DNA from: Dactylorhiza incarnata
Taxonomy: Eukaryota > Streptophyta > Magnoliopsida > Asparagales > Orchidaceae
Length of the DNA: 64,000 nt
NCBI GenBank assembly: GCA_033032865.1
Contig: JAWHQI010000016.1
Coordinates: 18,897,001-18,961,000 of the forward strand
Reading direction: 5' to 3'
The notes beneath the pieces were generated by a model that saw only the letters and a list, made by a program, of their open reading frames with translations, had not been told where the DNA came from and searched no databases. Positions 10,603 through 22,459 of the stretch are shown piece by piece; positions within the stretch are counted from its first letter, which is position 1; each line of letters opens with the position of its first letter. A program made the position numbers and the translations under genes.

Positions 10603-11651
10603 TGTTGGATCGATAAGCGCCCTTAGAGGGGGGTGAATAAGGGAATAAAAATCTTTTTATAAGTTTAAGCAATTTACTAAATTGTTTTTAAATAATTGAG
10701 AGTGAAATAACAATTTAGCTAAAAATAATTTGCAATATAGGAATTAATGCCAAATGAAAGAAATCAAGTAAACACAAATAGAGACATGATTGTATTATAT
10801 AAAAAAGGTGTTTACATAAATTTGATTTCAATATCCTTAGAAATCAGAGGCGTACAAATGTAAATAACTTTTCCTTTTCTATACCGACTCGTATCCCCAC
10901 GAACCGGTTGGCTTTAGCCTATCCTTCCTCGGATATGGCCTTGAGCACCCCCTAGATCTAATCACCTAGACCTAGTCGCCAACACACGCGGCGAATTCCC
11001 ACTAAGCCACGCAAGGACCTAGTCACAAACACAAGGCGAGTTCTCTATACGGTTACAAAATAAATGGAATGAAAATAATGATAACAATAATAAAAACTCC
11101 CTATGTGAGATCTTCTGAAGTCGGAATTGAAGGATCGTTGTAGTATAAGTGAGGTCGAAGCGATCGTCCTTCGGATGTAGCATGACGTAGTCCTCCTCCA
11201 GAATTCTCCTTATGTTTTTTGTGGGAGATCCATCTTCGGCAGCATAACAACAATGGAAATTTAGCACTAGTATTCTCTCTGGGATGTGTTACCAAAATGA
11301 GAGAGAAAGCTCCAATTTATAGAACTTCGAGATAGCATCTGCGGTAGCTCCTAGCGCCTGCGGTAGCGGTCGGGTAGAGGCGATTATGAAACCGTCGCGG
11401 CGTGGTTTTTTGGCACGAGCTGGAGCTAGCGCTAGGCAGTAGCGCTAGCGCCTGCGGTAGCGCTAACGCCTGCGGTATCGGCTAGCCCTGGTGGTAGTGC
11501 TCTAGTTCAGAAATTTGGTTTCAAGCTGCTTTCTACCTGTGGAGTATTGCACCTATAGTTCCTGCACACTATAAACACACGACAAGCAAGATCAAATACA
11601 ATACGGGATTTGTTATTCTCAAACAAAGGGTTATGACACATATGTCCAACA
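10603..11651 (-). repeat. 5' LTR of the SIRE-like derivative
   Basis: Plus-strand TGTTGGATCG ... TGTCCAACA, followed by TSD TACCC. GCTAGCGCCTGCGGTAGC-like words cluster at 11330-11500. A minus-strand TATAAATT (11314-11321) is a likely core promoter for the element. Confidence 0.9.
11314..11321 (-). promoter_or_regulatory. TATA-like box in 5' LTR
   Basis: TATAAATT on the minus strand, just downstream of the GC-rich palindromic cluster (in transcription order). The equivalent bases are deleted in the 3' LTR near 5592. Confidence 0.45.
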
Positions 11652-14600
11652 TACCCCTCCTTAGGGACTAATTGCAAACTCACTCCTAACCTTGCCCTAA
11701 TGTTCAAATTCTAGAAGTTCAACATACTTTTATCATCTCCTTGTCTCATCTTAATGTCTTCTTCATGACTTTAGCCTTATCAAATTTTTACTAAACACAG
11801 CCCAATCTTTTACTCAAGTATTAACACCCAATTGAAATGTCCTACAATTAACCCAATATTCTTCAGTATTGATCCCCATATACATGGTGTCTATGAGGTG
11901 ATTAAGTTGGAGTCCAAAGTCTTTAGATTTGTGTTTGGCTATTCGCAGACCAATATTGATTCTAGTTATTACCCTTTGTCAATCATGAAGTATATAGCCA
12001 TTTCTCAAGTCCAAATGACCTAATATTAAATCCAGAGGTCCTATATGACATATGTAGTAATTTCATGCTGGTTTTGACCATTTTTGATAATGGGGCCTAA
12101 TTTCTTACCATTGCATAATTGATAAGTGATTCCAAATTACACATGAAGTATAATTTTCTGATGTCTAAACTATCCACAAAATTATCCAAAGATTCTCTAA
12201 GGTCTGAAATGCACTTTTACAGAGATTTATAATTTTCCTTTTCCATTTACCCATGATAAATAATATTTCATCAATCAGGGTTTTTTCAACATTCACAAAG
12301 GATCTATGTGGTTTAATCTTCTAAAATTACAGCAAAATTTCTAGAGGATATATTTGATCCAAAAAGTGTTCTAACTAATTTTCATAATTTTTCAGGCATA
12401 TTTATGCATATAAATTGAATTTACTAAAAATAGTAATAAGCCATAAATGTAGTGGAAATAAATAAATTCATCATCAATAATTTTCACAAAAGTCTCCAGA
12501 GGTTCTATATGTTCATACATATGCTCTAACACTGATTTGTATTTTTCAAATATTAATTTCCACCAATAGTAAATATTTCTCCAAAATAACAAATTTCAAT
12601 ATTGTGAAGAACTACTGAATATCAATAATCAATAATTATGATAAATTTTTTAGAGGTTCATATTGTTCTAATAAGAATCTATCCAGGGATTTAGAATTTT
12701 CCAAGTAATATAAACCATAAATATTCTTATAATACAAAGGTGCGACAAATGTGATTTTCATATTTTCCAAAGTAAATGATTCGAAAAAATTCCAACAAAT
12801 TTACCAGAGATGTAATATAACCTAAATCATCATGTGACAGAAAATTAGAGTTTTCTTAAGTCATTTGGTCCCTTTCATTTCATTAATTTAATTGTGTGAC
12901 ATAATCCAAGTTAATTAAATACCTAGGATTTTTAACTCCAAAAATCCTAATTTTTTTAGGGATGATTCCTTTCATCATATTACTTGCATTCCCCAAATTT
13001 CATGGGCATACATCACGGGAATATTGAGGAATTCATAAAAGCATGAAATTTGCTACATGCACACCATTCCCTAACAATTACCAAACTTGCATGTGAGATA
13101 TCTCAGCATGCACTAGTCCAAATGGTCTAAATTTCATCCAGGTGCTTCTACTGACCTAATCTCCCATCCATAAAAGATCTGAGTATATTTGACTTCATTA
13201 AACCCTAGATCCACCACATGCATGGATATTTAAATTATTTCTAAAACTATAGAAATTATGTTACCAAAAATAATGAATTTTTGGATAGAATGTGAATCCC
13301 ACAATATTACATGCATAGTAAAATTTCCAGCTCATTTGTTTGAGTTAAAAGATAGGGGTACACAGATTTGTGTCTAGGGTTCACTTTATACACCCTACAC
13401 CAAAACAAGTGCCCAGGGAGTTGTGGTGCACCAAATTACCTGAAAACAAATTCTTATGTGTAGTTTAGACATAGATCTACATTTTTCATGTTAAATACAT
13501 TGCCTAGTTCAGTCTCTAAGGTACCTAAATAATTCCTTGAACCTACTGCATGAAATGTGACAATAACACACAAATGTGCTAAATGCACACCAACTCCCAT
13601 ACACCATTATCACATGCAAGTGGAATATACCAACATGCAGAGACCCAAATGACCTAATATTTTTACTAGTGACTTTGCATGGTCTAATAAAAATACCACC
13701 CAAGATTTGTGTCAATTTGACCTAGGCTAGACTCATTAATTTCAAGTTTATGAAAAATAATATTTCTTACAAAACTATAGAAAAATGTCATCCAAAAATT
13801 CTAATTTTTCGATGGTAGGTCCAAAATTGTAGGTCCATGCAAACAACCTAGGAAAATTTATTCAGAAAATATGGTCTAGGGCACTTTTAGGATACCCCTC
13901 AGTAAAACTGAGATTTTGGGGTTTGTAAGGTACAAAATGAGGTGATTCAAAATCCTATAAGACAACAGGCTACAACTTTCATGTTGAGCACATAACTGTA
14001 TCAGCCTCTAAGAGGCCTTAATTTAATCATGAAAACAATATGTCTACATGTGACAGAAATCATTTATTACAATATAAACTATAATGTATGAAATCATTCA
14101 TCAGCACACATCTTAAAGCAATTTCAATGGGATCTGTTCATCCCCTACCTCTAGCCGATGGTCGATATCCACCCGTCCTGGGCCGCCTTGCGGGGTGATT
14201 TCCTGGCGACCGGTCCACCTCCACGATTGACCACCACCACCACAATCTTCATTGCGGTGGCGGCTAATGTTTGGCAGTGGTTTTGCTGGCTGGAAGCCAC
14301 ATGCACAGGGATTGGATGCAAGTCATTTTCAGGCTAAATTCTCGACTTTAGGAACATTGATCCAAGCTCAATTGAGCTTGGATCTTCATCTAGATGTCAT
14401 AAGATACTAACACAAAGGGAGGGGAGGAGAAATGAACCTGGAATTAAGCTTGAAATTGGTTGATTCCTCTAGGTGCCATCGCCGACAACCACCTTTGAGC
14501 TCCAAGTTGATATCTTTCAATAGAGCCTGATTCTTCTCTCTGAGTGAGGGTTTTCTCTCCTTGTAGCACTCTGAAGCTAATAGAGAGCTCGATTGATGGT

Positions 14601-14955
14601 GGGGGAGTGTATTTCTAGGAGTGCCCTTAGTGCACCTTTCAGACAAGACTTAAACCTTGAAATTGCCTTCCAATTGGATTCAATGCAGCAAGGTATTGAT
14701 GTCAAAAGCTCTGAGGACGTCAGAGAAGAGCTTTGGAAGCGGAATTGATGGCCATGTGGCATCCATTCTACAAATTCCTCATTTGTGCTATTGAATTTGG
14801 GGGAAATACCTAAATTGACTTAGTGCATGCTATTGCATGCCAAATTCTGAAGGCATAGAGGATCTTTAGGCTAGTGGGTTGCAAGGTGGGCTGATATTGA
14901 AGGCTTTAGCCCATTGAAAGTAGGTCAGGCCCTTGATTTTCTCATTTAGGCAAAG
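11652..14955. other. AT-rich non-coding stretch, likely old LTR or leader sequence
   Basis: No credible gene. Between about 12000 and 12850 loosely similar segments with CAGAGGTTCTAT/TAGAGGTTCAT words recur, suggesting a diverged tandem structure. From about 14110 base composition shifts to GC-rich, with a perfect 26-bp palindrome at 14359-14384. It probably includes the continuation of the LTR relic broken at 4838, but I could not identify a terminus. Confidence 0.3.
14359..14384. repeat. perfect 26-bp palindrome
   Basis: GATCCAAGCTCAA followed by its exact reverse complement with no spacer. Confidence 0.95.
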
Positions 14956-15596
14956 TTTGACCAAGGTTGACTTTGGGGTTGACTTAGTCAAAGTGATGAC
15001 GTGGCTGCCCCCATATGACGGTCATAAGTCCTATTACACTACCCAATGTTGATTGGACCATGGTGGGACCTTGACTGAGCTAATTGATCCATATGGTGTA
15101 ATTTGACCTAAATTTGACTTAAGTTGACTTTGGTCAATTGGTTGACCCTATGTTGGGGTTTATGGTCAATTGGTCCTCTATTAGGGTTTGGAATATAGTG
15201 GTGGGGTAAATTTGACCATTTGAAGTTTAATTGATCCACTTAGGGTTGAATTGGGCTATGTTGTGCAAATATTGACTTCGGTCAATTCCATAAAATTAGT
15301 TAAGCCCATTGGAATATTTTTGCCCTATTGGCCTACCTTAGTATTTAGGAAGATATTGGTGTTGTCAATTTGGCCAATTAAAGCCCAATTGAGCCAAATT
15401 AGGGTAAGTTGACTTTGGTCAATTTGGTTAGTTTGGTTGACCAATTCATGTGGTGAGCGATCAATTGTCTCCCCCATAGGGTTAAGGATGTGGTGGTGAA
15501 GTCAATTTGGGCTTGTGAGTTCATTTGGAGGTGATTTGAACTAAGTTGACTTGTGCCCCTTTGGGTGCACTTGGTGGGGTCACCTTATCTTGTTGA
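14956..15596. repeat. TTGAC-rich (W-box-like) segment
   Basis: About 21 TTGAC words on one strand or the other in ~640 bp, many as TTGACTTTGGTCAA or TTGACC. WRKY factors bind TTGACC/TTGACT. No gene is present, and the host sequence is probably an old LTR. Confidence 0.7.
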
Positions 15597-15659
15597 CACC
15601 TAGGGTCACCTATTAGCCCTAACTCACATGCCATGCCCTAACACTATCAAGGAGTCTAG

Positions 15660-16250
15660 TAGGAATATGGTTGTTATAGCATAAGTGGTGATCTCATTTT
15701 GACACTTGGCTTCTCTTATATCTCATATTCTGTTGTCCCATGAGCTAGGAAGGCACATCATCAACTTATCATTGATCTTAATAACTGAGATCTGCTTTTC
15801 TAGGCCTTTTAGCTCACTAACTATGATGCTTAAACTGGTGTACATATCAACTATAGTTTGTTCAACTCCTTTCTTGAAGTTTTCATATTAGGAGAAAAGA
15901 GAGGATTTTTTTATCTCTCCTTACATTAATAGATCCCTCTACGATTTTTGAGTAAGAATTACACATCTCCTTAGCAGATTGGCAATCTGCAACCTTCTGG
16001 AAGATATCATCAGACATTGTGGTGACAAATATGTTCATAGCTTTGTCATTGTTGAATCTAACCTTTTTTTCATTCTCTGCCCATTCTGCATTAGGAATAA
16101 ACATCATTTTCCCATTAGTATCCAACCTGGATGGAGTCACACAACCTTCCAAAATAGTGTCAAAAATATCTTCATTAATAGAGTTCATATATAGTCTAAT
16201 TCTAGACTTCCATAAAGAAAATTTATTTAGGTTACAAAGTTGGGGTCTTG
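15660..16250 (-). pseudogene. gag: copia-like gag fragment
   Basis: Minus-strand frame MNSINEDIFDTILEGCVTPS (start 16188) with AEWAENEKKVRFNNDKAMNIF and DIFQKVADCQSAKEMCNSY. These match, segment for segment, the gag of the element at 23127-30639 (EDIFNVVLLG, AEWTEAKKKV, FQKVVECQSAKEIC). Further gag-like sequence continues to about 15660 in broken frames, and nothing downstream of it is preserved. It is the N-terminal part of a gag from a related but distinct family, next to its own PBS and 5' LTR. Confidence 0.7.
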
Positions 16251-16369
16251 TGGATGCATATTCTCTGGCTTGTTATGTGCTCATGTTTGTGATATAAACT
16301 TTTCTACAGTAATTAAGTTCTTAAAGGATCTTGTTGATTAGTTTGTTAGCCTTGTTTGATCATCTTATC

Positions 16370-16380
16370 TCTGATACCAA
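16370..16380 (-). promoter_or_regulatory. primer-binding site of the gag-LTR relic
   Basis: Minus-strand TTGGTATCAGAG just inside the LTR end at 16382. Confidence 0.75.
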
Positions 16381-16381
16381 T

Positions 16382-17780
16382 TCAAAGAGAAGGAAATCTC
16401 TTGAGAAGTACTCTAGAGGGGGGGGGGGTGAATAGAGTAATTAAATTTTTCAGCAGATTGTTTCACTATTTTTCACAGTTTCACACAACACCTAGGTTAT
16501 TTCACAACCACAGAATTAATCACTGTAATCACAAATAATTAAAATCACAAGAGAAAAGAAAAGTAGAGAGAAAAAAGGCAATCAACGCAGACAACACAAG
16601 GTTTTATTGTAGTTCCCCAATTAATCTGGGTATGTCAACTCTTCTGCTCGCAAGCAGAATTCCACTAAACAATGTGGGGATTTTAATAAGGATACCTTAA
16701 AACCAGGAGTTGTTGATAAGGTCTTTCCAAATAAAATGAGTTTTTCATAAAGTCACTATAACTAGGAGTTGTTGATAAGGTCTCTTCAAAATCAATAGTC
16801 TTTTCTAAGGGAGACTCAATGAACCATGAGTTATTGATAAGGTATCTCCAAAACCAACTAGAATCTTGTAAAGAGAGATTCAAAACCTCTTTCAGCAGGT
16901 GGGATTTGAGTTTCCACAATATGTCCTTCAATCAACATGTCTCTAAAGGAACTGGTTCATGTAACACTGTGTGGATTCTATCAGGAATGAGCAGCAGCTT
17001 CCTTGTAGATAAGAAGAGAAATTTGATCATCAAGAGAAGAGAGAATCTTCTAGTTATCCTATGAGTGTAGATGATTTCTTGATTGCTGATATACGAGCCC
17101 TTTTGGATTGAAGAATATCCATACAAAGAAGAAGAGAGATTTAAAAAAAATTCTATTTTTCTTGTTGTATCCGTCTCTATCTTTGATAGAAGAGGTTCTT
17201 GCTTTTTATGTGTCTTTTTTCTTCTTCTCTGAATACTCAACTGAAGAAATTAAAAATTCTTTCCAATTGTCTTCTTCTTAATATTTAATGTTGACAACTT
17301 CATCAAATCAAGTTCCAAAAATTGAAAGCCAATTTTTTCTTGAAACATGTTATAATGGCTAGGAGATATCTTTTCTGATGATGTTCCTTTCTTGGAAGCA
17401 ACTATAACAGTCGAAAATAACCTTCCTAATGTGGCTGAGAGAATCTTGACTTTTGAATGAATTCGACGCAGCTCTATGAAGCGAAGAAGAAATCAGAGCA
17501 TCTTGGATCACTGAATAGTTGTTACTATGAGTTGTTGAAGGAAGAGAAGAATTCATAGTGACTTTGAGAAGTTGCTTTGATTTTTGTTGACGTTGCATTG
17601 AATACCATTTGATGCAACTATAAAAAGTCCTTTTGACATAGAAAAATTCCGTTGATGACTTCTTAGACTTCTAGGGATCTGACCAACTAAATAAAACAAC
17701 CTTTCTATGCAATGTTTAAGGCTCATGCTAAAATCAATTTAACCCAAATCCGTTTTATCAAATCACAGGTTTTTCCAACA
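16382..17780 (-). mobile_element. 5' LTR of a truncated copia-like element
   Basis: Boundary beside the PBS (TCAAAG, TG decayed to TC), the CTCTAGAGGGGGG...GAATAGAG block typical of the copia-type LTRs in this window, and a far end TTTTTCCAACA at 17780. Length is about 1.4 kb. It resembles the LTRs at 23127 and 29059 in terminal sequence and layout. The interior holds fragments of the AGGAGTTGTTGATAAGG repeat (16690-16860). The partner LTR and all sequence beyond gag are absent, so no TSD can be tested. Confidence 0.65.
16690..16860. repeat. short tandem repeats in LTR
   Basis: ACCAGGAGTTGTTGATAAGGTCT-like units (about 55-65 bp period) three times, comparable to the GATCTTTTGATAAGGAGA repeats at 23400-23530 and 29335-29470 in related LTRs. 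Confidence 0.6.
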
Positions 17781-17898
17781 CTTTCTTTTGTACTTTTGTT
17801 TCAGTACTTATTTTATCTTTTTTTATTATCATTTATATTAATGTTGTTCGTGATTAAATTCCATTGAGATGACAATTAGATCGTGGTAAATCACGGGT
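17781..17898. other. short non-coding spacer
   Basis: AT-rich, nothing recognised. It lies between two LTR-like ends. Confidence 0.4.
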
Positions 17899-20800
17899 GT
17901 AATACCCTAATATTCACTTCTATTGTGGATTTAAGGGACCCTTGAGGGTTGGACGAATAAGATTGTTAAGTTCGTGGCTTCTTGTGGGGTGTTTATAGGT
18001 CATTTAGAGGGGGTTCTCACTCTACATGGGTGGCGCATGAACGTGTACAATCCCTAGAGCTAAATCATTCCAAAAAATTATCTCGAGCCTGACACGACCA
18101 TGAACATGGACTTGAGGAGGCCGTATGCCAGGCTGTTCCAATGGACATGGGTAGGCTACATGGCCTGGCTAGGCCATGTGCTAGGCTTTGTTATGACCCA
18201 TACACATATGTCTGAGGTGTTCTGTCTAGATTGTGGAACACGACTTGTACATGACCATGTGGGAGGTCATGGACGGGGCTGTAAGCACTTATTTTGACTT
18301 GTTTTGGTCCGTTCGATGGAGGGATTTTGGATCCAACGAATGAAATAGATTCTAGAGATTATTATTGCTGGATATGACTTTCATCAACCCATTCTCATCT
18401 TATATTTATCTTTCACATGAGAGAAAGGGAGGAGAGAAGGAGGAAATTTTGGTGTTAGGTTTTGGAGAAAGAGGATTTGGTGGAGGAAGGAGATGACATT
18501 GACGGAGATAGAGAGCTCCAATCGATGTGCCATCGCCTCCAACATGAAAGGAAGCGCGCCACTTCTCTTCTACACCAATTTTCTTGAGGCTTCCATGGCC
18601 AAGATGAAATGTACGAAGGTAATAGTCTCTTTATCACTGGGAATATGACTCAGTTTACTTTCTTGCTTTATTCTATGAATGTATTATGACACCCGTTGTC
18701 TCTAATTAGAGAGCTTGGGGTAACTACTCTTCATTGAGAGCCACCAAGGCATTGAATTGCTCGCCCAACATTCTTGTATTTGAAGCTCGAGTGCAATTCC
18801 ATGATAGGCATTATATGTGAAGCCTAATCGTGGTCGTCGACCCGGTTTGGTGATGTTTGATTGTTTACGCTAGTGAATAATTATCCTTGTTGCTCATCAT
18901 TATGTTCTCTTAGGGAATATAATCCGGTAAATGCATGTAGTCGTGACAACTATTGAAGGGCTTAAGGCTTTGAGGGGTTTTACTGATTTGGTGTGAGTCC
19001 CCATAGAGAAACTTGAATACGATGAATTTTGTAAATATAAATTATGTCATCGTTAGTGACTTCATTTTGAGATGGATCCATATTTTTGAAATGTTACCAT
19101 GAAGGGAAATTAAAGCAGATTTGGTATTGATAGACTCAATATCGTGGAGAAAGTGGATACTTTTTATGATTTTGAGAGATGAATCCAACTCACCATAGAA
19201 TTTTTATGAAATGGCAGGTGGCCCCATCTTAGGTGAATACAGATGATGATTAGGAATGATAACTTAATTTTAGGATTGATCCATAACGGATATTGGTGAT
19301 GCCGTGACAAGTAATTATGGGTTGATTAGCATGATCATATAATACCAAATAAGGATGGACAACCATCATAGTTTATGATTTTGTAAACACTAATCTTGGA
19401 ATCATCAAATTGAGGATTATCTGTATGAAGGTGTAGATCCTCCATAGAGATACTCTAAGATTAAGTTGGAAACCATGAAGGAAACATCATGAGGGATAAC
19501 TCTGAGGTGGAGTAGCCTCTATAGGAATAATGATTGCAATGTGATTTATGTCTACAAACGTTAAGATACCAACCTAGACATGACTAATTTGGGTTGAGAG
19601 GTGGTGGATACGATCAAAGAATATCGATCATGAAACCTAGGTCCTATGTGGTGGACTAAGTGTATGGTATTTTATTAAAAGATGTGCTTTCTTATAAACA
19701 TATTTTTGATTATGATTATAGGAAACGGGTTATGGTAAAGCGACACTCGCATCATAAAATTCAGTAGACATAAGATATTTTGGTAAGAGGTCAATTCCAC
19801 AGTGATCTGAGCAATGAGCAAAAGTTGGACCGAACCTGCTCCATGTAGTTTGACACGAGGCGAATCCTCTTATATGTTGATTGATCATGGGAGAGAATGT
19901 GGGTCTGGTGTAATTGTCCGGACCAACAAATGCTCAGACAGTTTTTGGGGATATATACCCTGGGTTATTGTAACACCATGTCAGTACAAATAATATAACA
20001 GTAGGTCCGGCCGGGACCCCACACTATACTAACCACACTAGCTAGGCGTTAAAAGGAGATATACAGAAAAGAACTACACCAGAGTATACTAAACATAAGC
20101 GGAATCATACAGATTTAACATTTCTTTTAGAGTAGTCCACTATCACAGGAATGAAACAATAAAGTAGAGTTACAGCCTTAAGGCCTTACATTTACTAAAT
20201 GTACTAAACTCAAGCATACATCGGCGCGCAGGCCGACAAAACATGAAAAGTAGAAAAGAGGCTGGCCTTTGAGGGCCAACTCAGCAAAGGGCCACCGCCC
20301 GCTATTTCCCGCTAGGCTCACCTGCTCCTGCATAAGAAAATTCCACCAGAAGGTGGCAAATAAAGCAACGGTCAGCATAGCTGGCCAAATTATAACAACC
20401 CCACCCCTTTCTCGGGGTGGCAGAGCTTATTCCCTGCAATCAAGCCGTACTAGCAACATGTAATAATATAAGGAAAGTGCAAACTACACAAGGTGAGGTT
20501 TCAAGCACAATCAATCTTCTAGGTTGAGCATCAAAGAAAAGGGAACCTAGGCATGCACATGATGTTGGTTAGGTTCACACGAAGGTTCCCCACAACCGCC
20601 TAAGTAACCGCATGAGGCTAACATAACATCGATTCATCACAAACACTCCACCCTAAGGACATAGCCTTAGGTGGGGAAAAAGAGTTTTTGGTCAGTCTAG
20701 GTAAGACACCTTCCACGACCTCTCCCATGATCACACGACTTTCATGAGGTTTGGACCTCTCATCGATCGGCATGGAAACGGGTTCGGTTCAGCTTTGCCC

Positions 20801-21724
20801 GTGCTCTAACCCTCACGATCTATCGCACGACGCAGGTACGGCTTCACCTCGGCCCGTAAGGGCTTAGCACATCAAGTGCCCACAAAATTAAGCTACGCAT
20901 CTAATCCTTCCACTTGGACTTAGACTTCGCAAATAACAGCCAAGGAGGAGATCCAAGACCACTCCTCTTCAAATTTAGTGGCGAAGGTTTGCATTCAACC
21001 ACCCAAGCAAGGGGCTTTCATTAGGCTCTCAAAAGGCACCTAAAACTCAAATCCCGCAACATAATAGAAGTTCCCACGGAGGCATTCTCCTGCACGCATT
21101 ATAGGCTTAACCTAAATGCAACGTCGCAATCCAAGCATCACCGATCCGGGCTGACGACCACGAATAGGCTTCACACAAAATCCCTAAATCCGCACGACTA
21201 CCAGATTTCTAAATGCAATATGCCGGGGACGGACACAATCGACCCGGAGTTCCGAAGAATAAGAGGAAATCCTACACTTCACCCATTTGGTGAAAGGGAT
21301 TCCTCATGCAAGCATAGAAAAAGGAAAGAGAGGGCAAAAACATGTCCAATGACCGGGAGAGAGAATCGTTACCCTTGGAGCTTTCTTCTTCGCCATGGAT
21401 CTGAGATTTCAATCAGACAGAAAGTTTCGGAACGACCTACACTTTCCAGATCTGAAAACGGCTCGCGAATCGGAGCTCCGAAGCTCCTTCAATGGCAGAA
21501 GGCAACTCCTTTTTCTTCCTTGCTGTCGCTGATTTCCGCTCGGCTTCCGTCTTCCGCAAAGTTATCGAGAATAAGGTTTTGGTGTAAAAGAGGGTATAAA
21601 TACACCTCTGCACCCACCCTAAATAAAGACAGAAATAAATCTCAGCCTTTGGATTTAAAGCCCTGGAGCAGACGGCCATGATTAAGAAGTCACGGGTCTG
21701 AAATTCCGCAAAACGAAGAATATG

Positions 21725-21850
21725 CCTGCGTTCGACGAATGGCAGTAAAACTGCGTTCGACGAATTGGCAGCAGAACTGTGTTCGACGAATGTTGAACTG
21801 CGTTCGACGAACGACTGAAGCCTTGCGTTCGACGAATGTCGAACTGCGTT
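21725..21850. repeat. CTGCGTTCGACGAA repeat cluster
   Basis: Six imperfect copies of (C)TGCGTTCGACGAAT separated by short spacers, just left of the 5S-like segment. Confidence 0.9.
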
Positions 21851-21975
21851 CAGCTCAATTGGTGATGAGAAGTGAAAGAACTATATAGTTAAGCGTGCTC
21901 GGGCTGGAGTAGTACTGGGATGGGTGACCTCCTGGGAAGGCCCCATAGAGGCGCTTAACTGGATCACTTCTCACC
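21851..21975 (+). ncRNA. 5S-rRNA-like segment with tRNA-like head
   Basis: 21887-21937 reproduces the internal control region of plant 5S rRNA: AGTTAAGCGTGCTCGGG (box A region), AGTAGTACTGGGATG (intermediate element) and GGGTGACCTCCTGGGAA (box C). The 5' half of 5S is missing. Instead 21851-21874 (CAGCTCAATTGGTGATGAG...) is nearly identical to the start of the tRNA-like segment at 22267. GGTGATGAGAAGTGA at 21861 can pair with TCACTTCTCACC ending at 21975. It could be a Cassandra-type LTR 5S domain or a 5S-derived SINE, and it is not a functional 5S gene. Confidence 0.65.
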
Positions 21976-22135
21976 AAAGGGAGGCTGTGGCCACCAACAA
22001 TCCACCTGTGGGCTGGAGAGGGGTTGGGGTGCTTGGGCTGCAGCCCGGTAACGGTCGCCAGGCGAGGCAGTCAGTGGACGTTGTCCCGATGGTAAGTCCA
22101 GGGCCTTGGGACGATACAAAAAAAGTGCACTTCTT

Positions 22136-22459
22136 TGTAACGACTCAAGACCCGTCTCCGCCTTTCGGCCGGAGGGCATGATGGATTGTTAGGGCTGCAG
22201 CCCAAGACACACCCCAACCCGTCTGCGCGCCTGTTTCAAGACCTGGCCTCAAGACCAATTGAGCTGCAGCTCAGTTGGTGATGAGGAGTGGTTTGAAGAC
22301 TCCTTATCAAGGAGGTTGCGGGTTCAAGACCTGGCCTCAACAACCTGGCACTGTTGAGAAACAGGAGTGCAGACGGGTTGGGGTGTGTCTTGGGCTGCAG
22401 CCCTAACGATCCATCATGCCCTCCTGCCGAAAGGCGGAGTCGGGTCTTGAGTCGTTACA
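22136..22459. repeat. 102-bp inverted repeat flanking a tRNA-like segment
   Basis: Arm 22136-22237 (TGTAACGACTCAAGACCCG...) and arm 22358-22459 (...CGGGTCTTGAGTCGTTACA) are inverted copies with a few differences. The right arm is the LTR terminus itself. The loop of ~120 bp holds the tRNA-like segment. Confidence 0.9.
22262..22341 (+). ncRNA. tRNA-like segment with Pol III A and B boxes
   Basis: CAGCTCAGTTGG (22267-22278, box A-like) and GGTTCAAGACC (22321-22331, box B) at tRNA-like spacing. The middle can form a short GGAGT/ACTCC stem with an irregular loop, so it is not an intact tRNA gene. CAAGACCTGGCCTCAA is directly repeated on both sides (22237 and 22325). Most likely SINE-derived. Confidence 0.5.

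Larger units (their letters stand above)
4838..11651 (-). mobile_element. non-autonomous SIRE-like copia derivative, complete, minus strand
   Basis: Two ~1.06-kb LTRs (4838-5901 and 10603-11651) bound a 4.7-kb interior. The TSD is TACCC at 4833-4837 and 11652-11656. The PBS lies just left of 10603, and the polypurine tract just right of 5901. The interior has only a broken gag remnant next to the PBS and no protease, integrase or reverse transcriptase. The remaining ~4 kb is AT-rich non-coding DNA that shares a hairpin block and repeated PPT-like tracts with the 3' region of the SIRE-like copia near the right end of the window. It would need enzymes in trans. Confidence 0.85.
19979..22459 (-). 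mobile_element. solo LTR, Tekay/Del-type chromovirus family
   Basis: TGTAACACC ... GTCGTTACA, flanked by GTTAT at 19974-19978 and 22460-22464. Its left ~1.7 kb matches, reversed, the 3' half of the chromovirus LTR at 48854-50733 (GGACCCCAC end, GGGAAATAGCGG block) and matches the solo LTR at 23053-34463. No internal region is present, so it formed by LTR-LTR recombination. On the minus strand its U3 contains six CTGCGTTCGACGAAT-type words (21725-21850), a 5S-like segment, and a 102-bp inverted repeat around a tRNA-like sequence. These are absent from the other family members. Confidence 0.75.

Noticed and set aside
11832..13715. Several 60-80 codon frames in the AT-rich stretch
   Set aside because: No shared domain, no codon bias, and no support from neighbours; chance frames.
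21220..21681. 153-codon frame
   Set aside because: Inside a solo LTR; the corresponding region of the sister LTR (33810-34090) does not keep the frame.
21887..21940. Functional 5S rRNA gene
   Set aside because: Only the internal control region is present; the 5' half and the usual 120-nt context are missing.
22262..22341. Functional tRNA gene
   Set aside because: A and B boxes are there, but no acceptor stem and no standard 7-nt anticodon loop.
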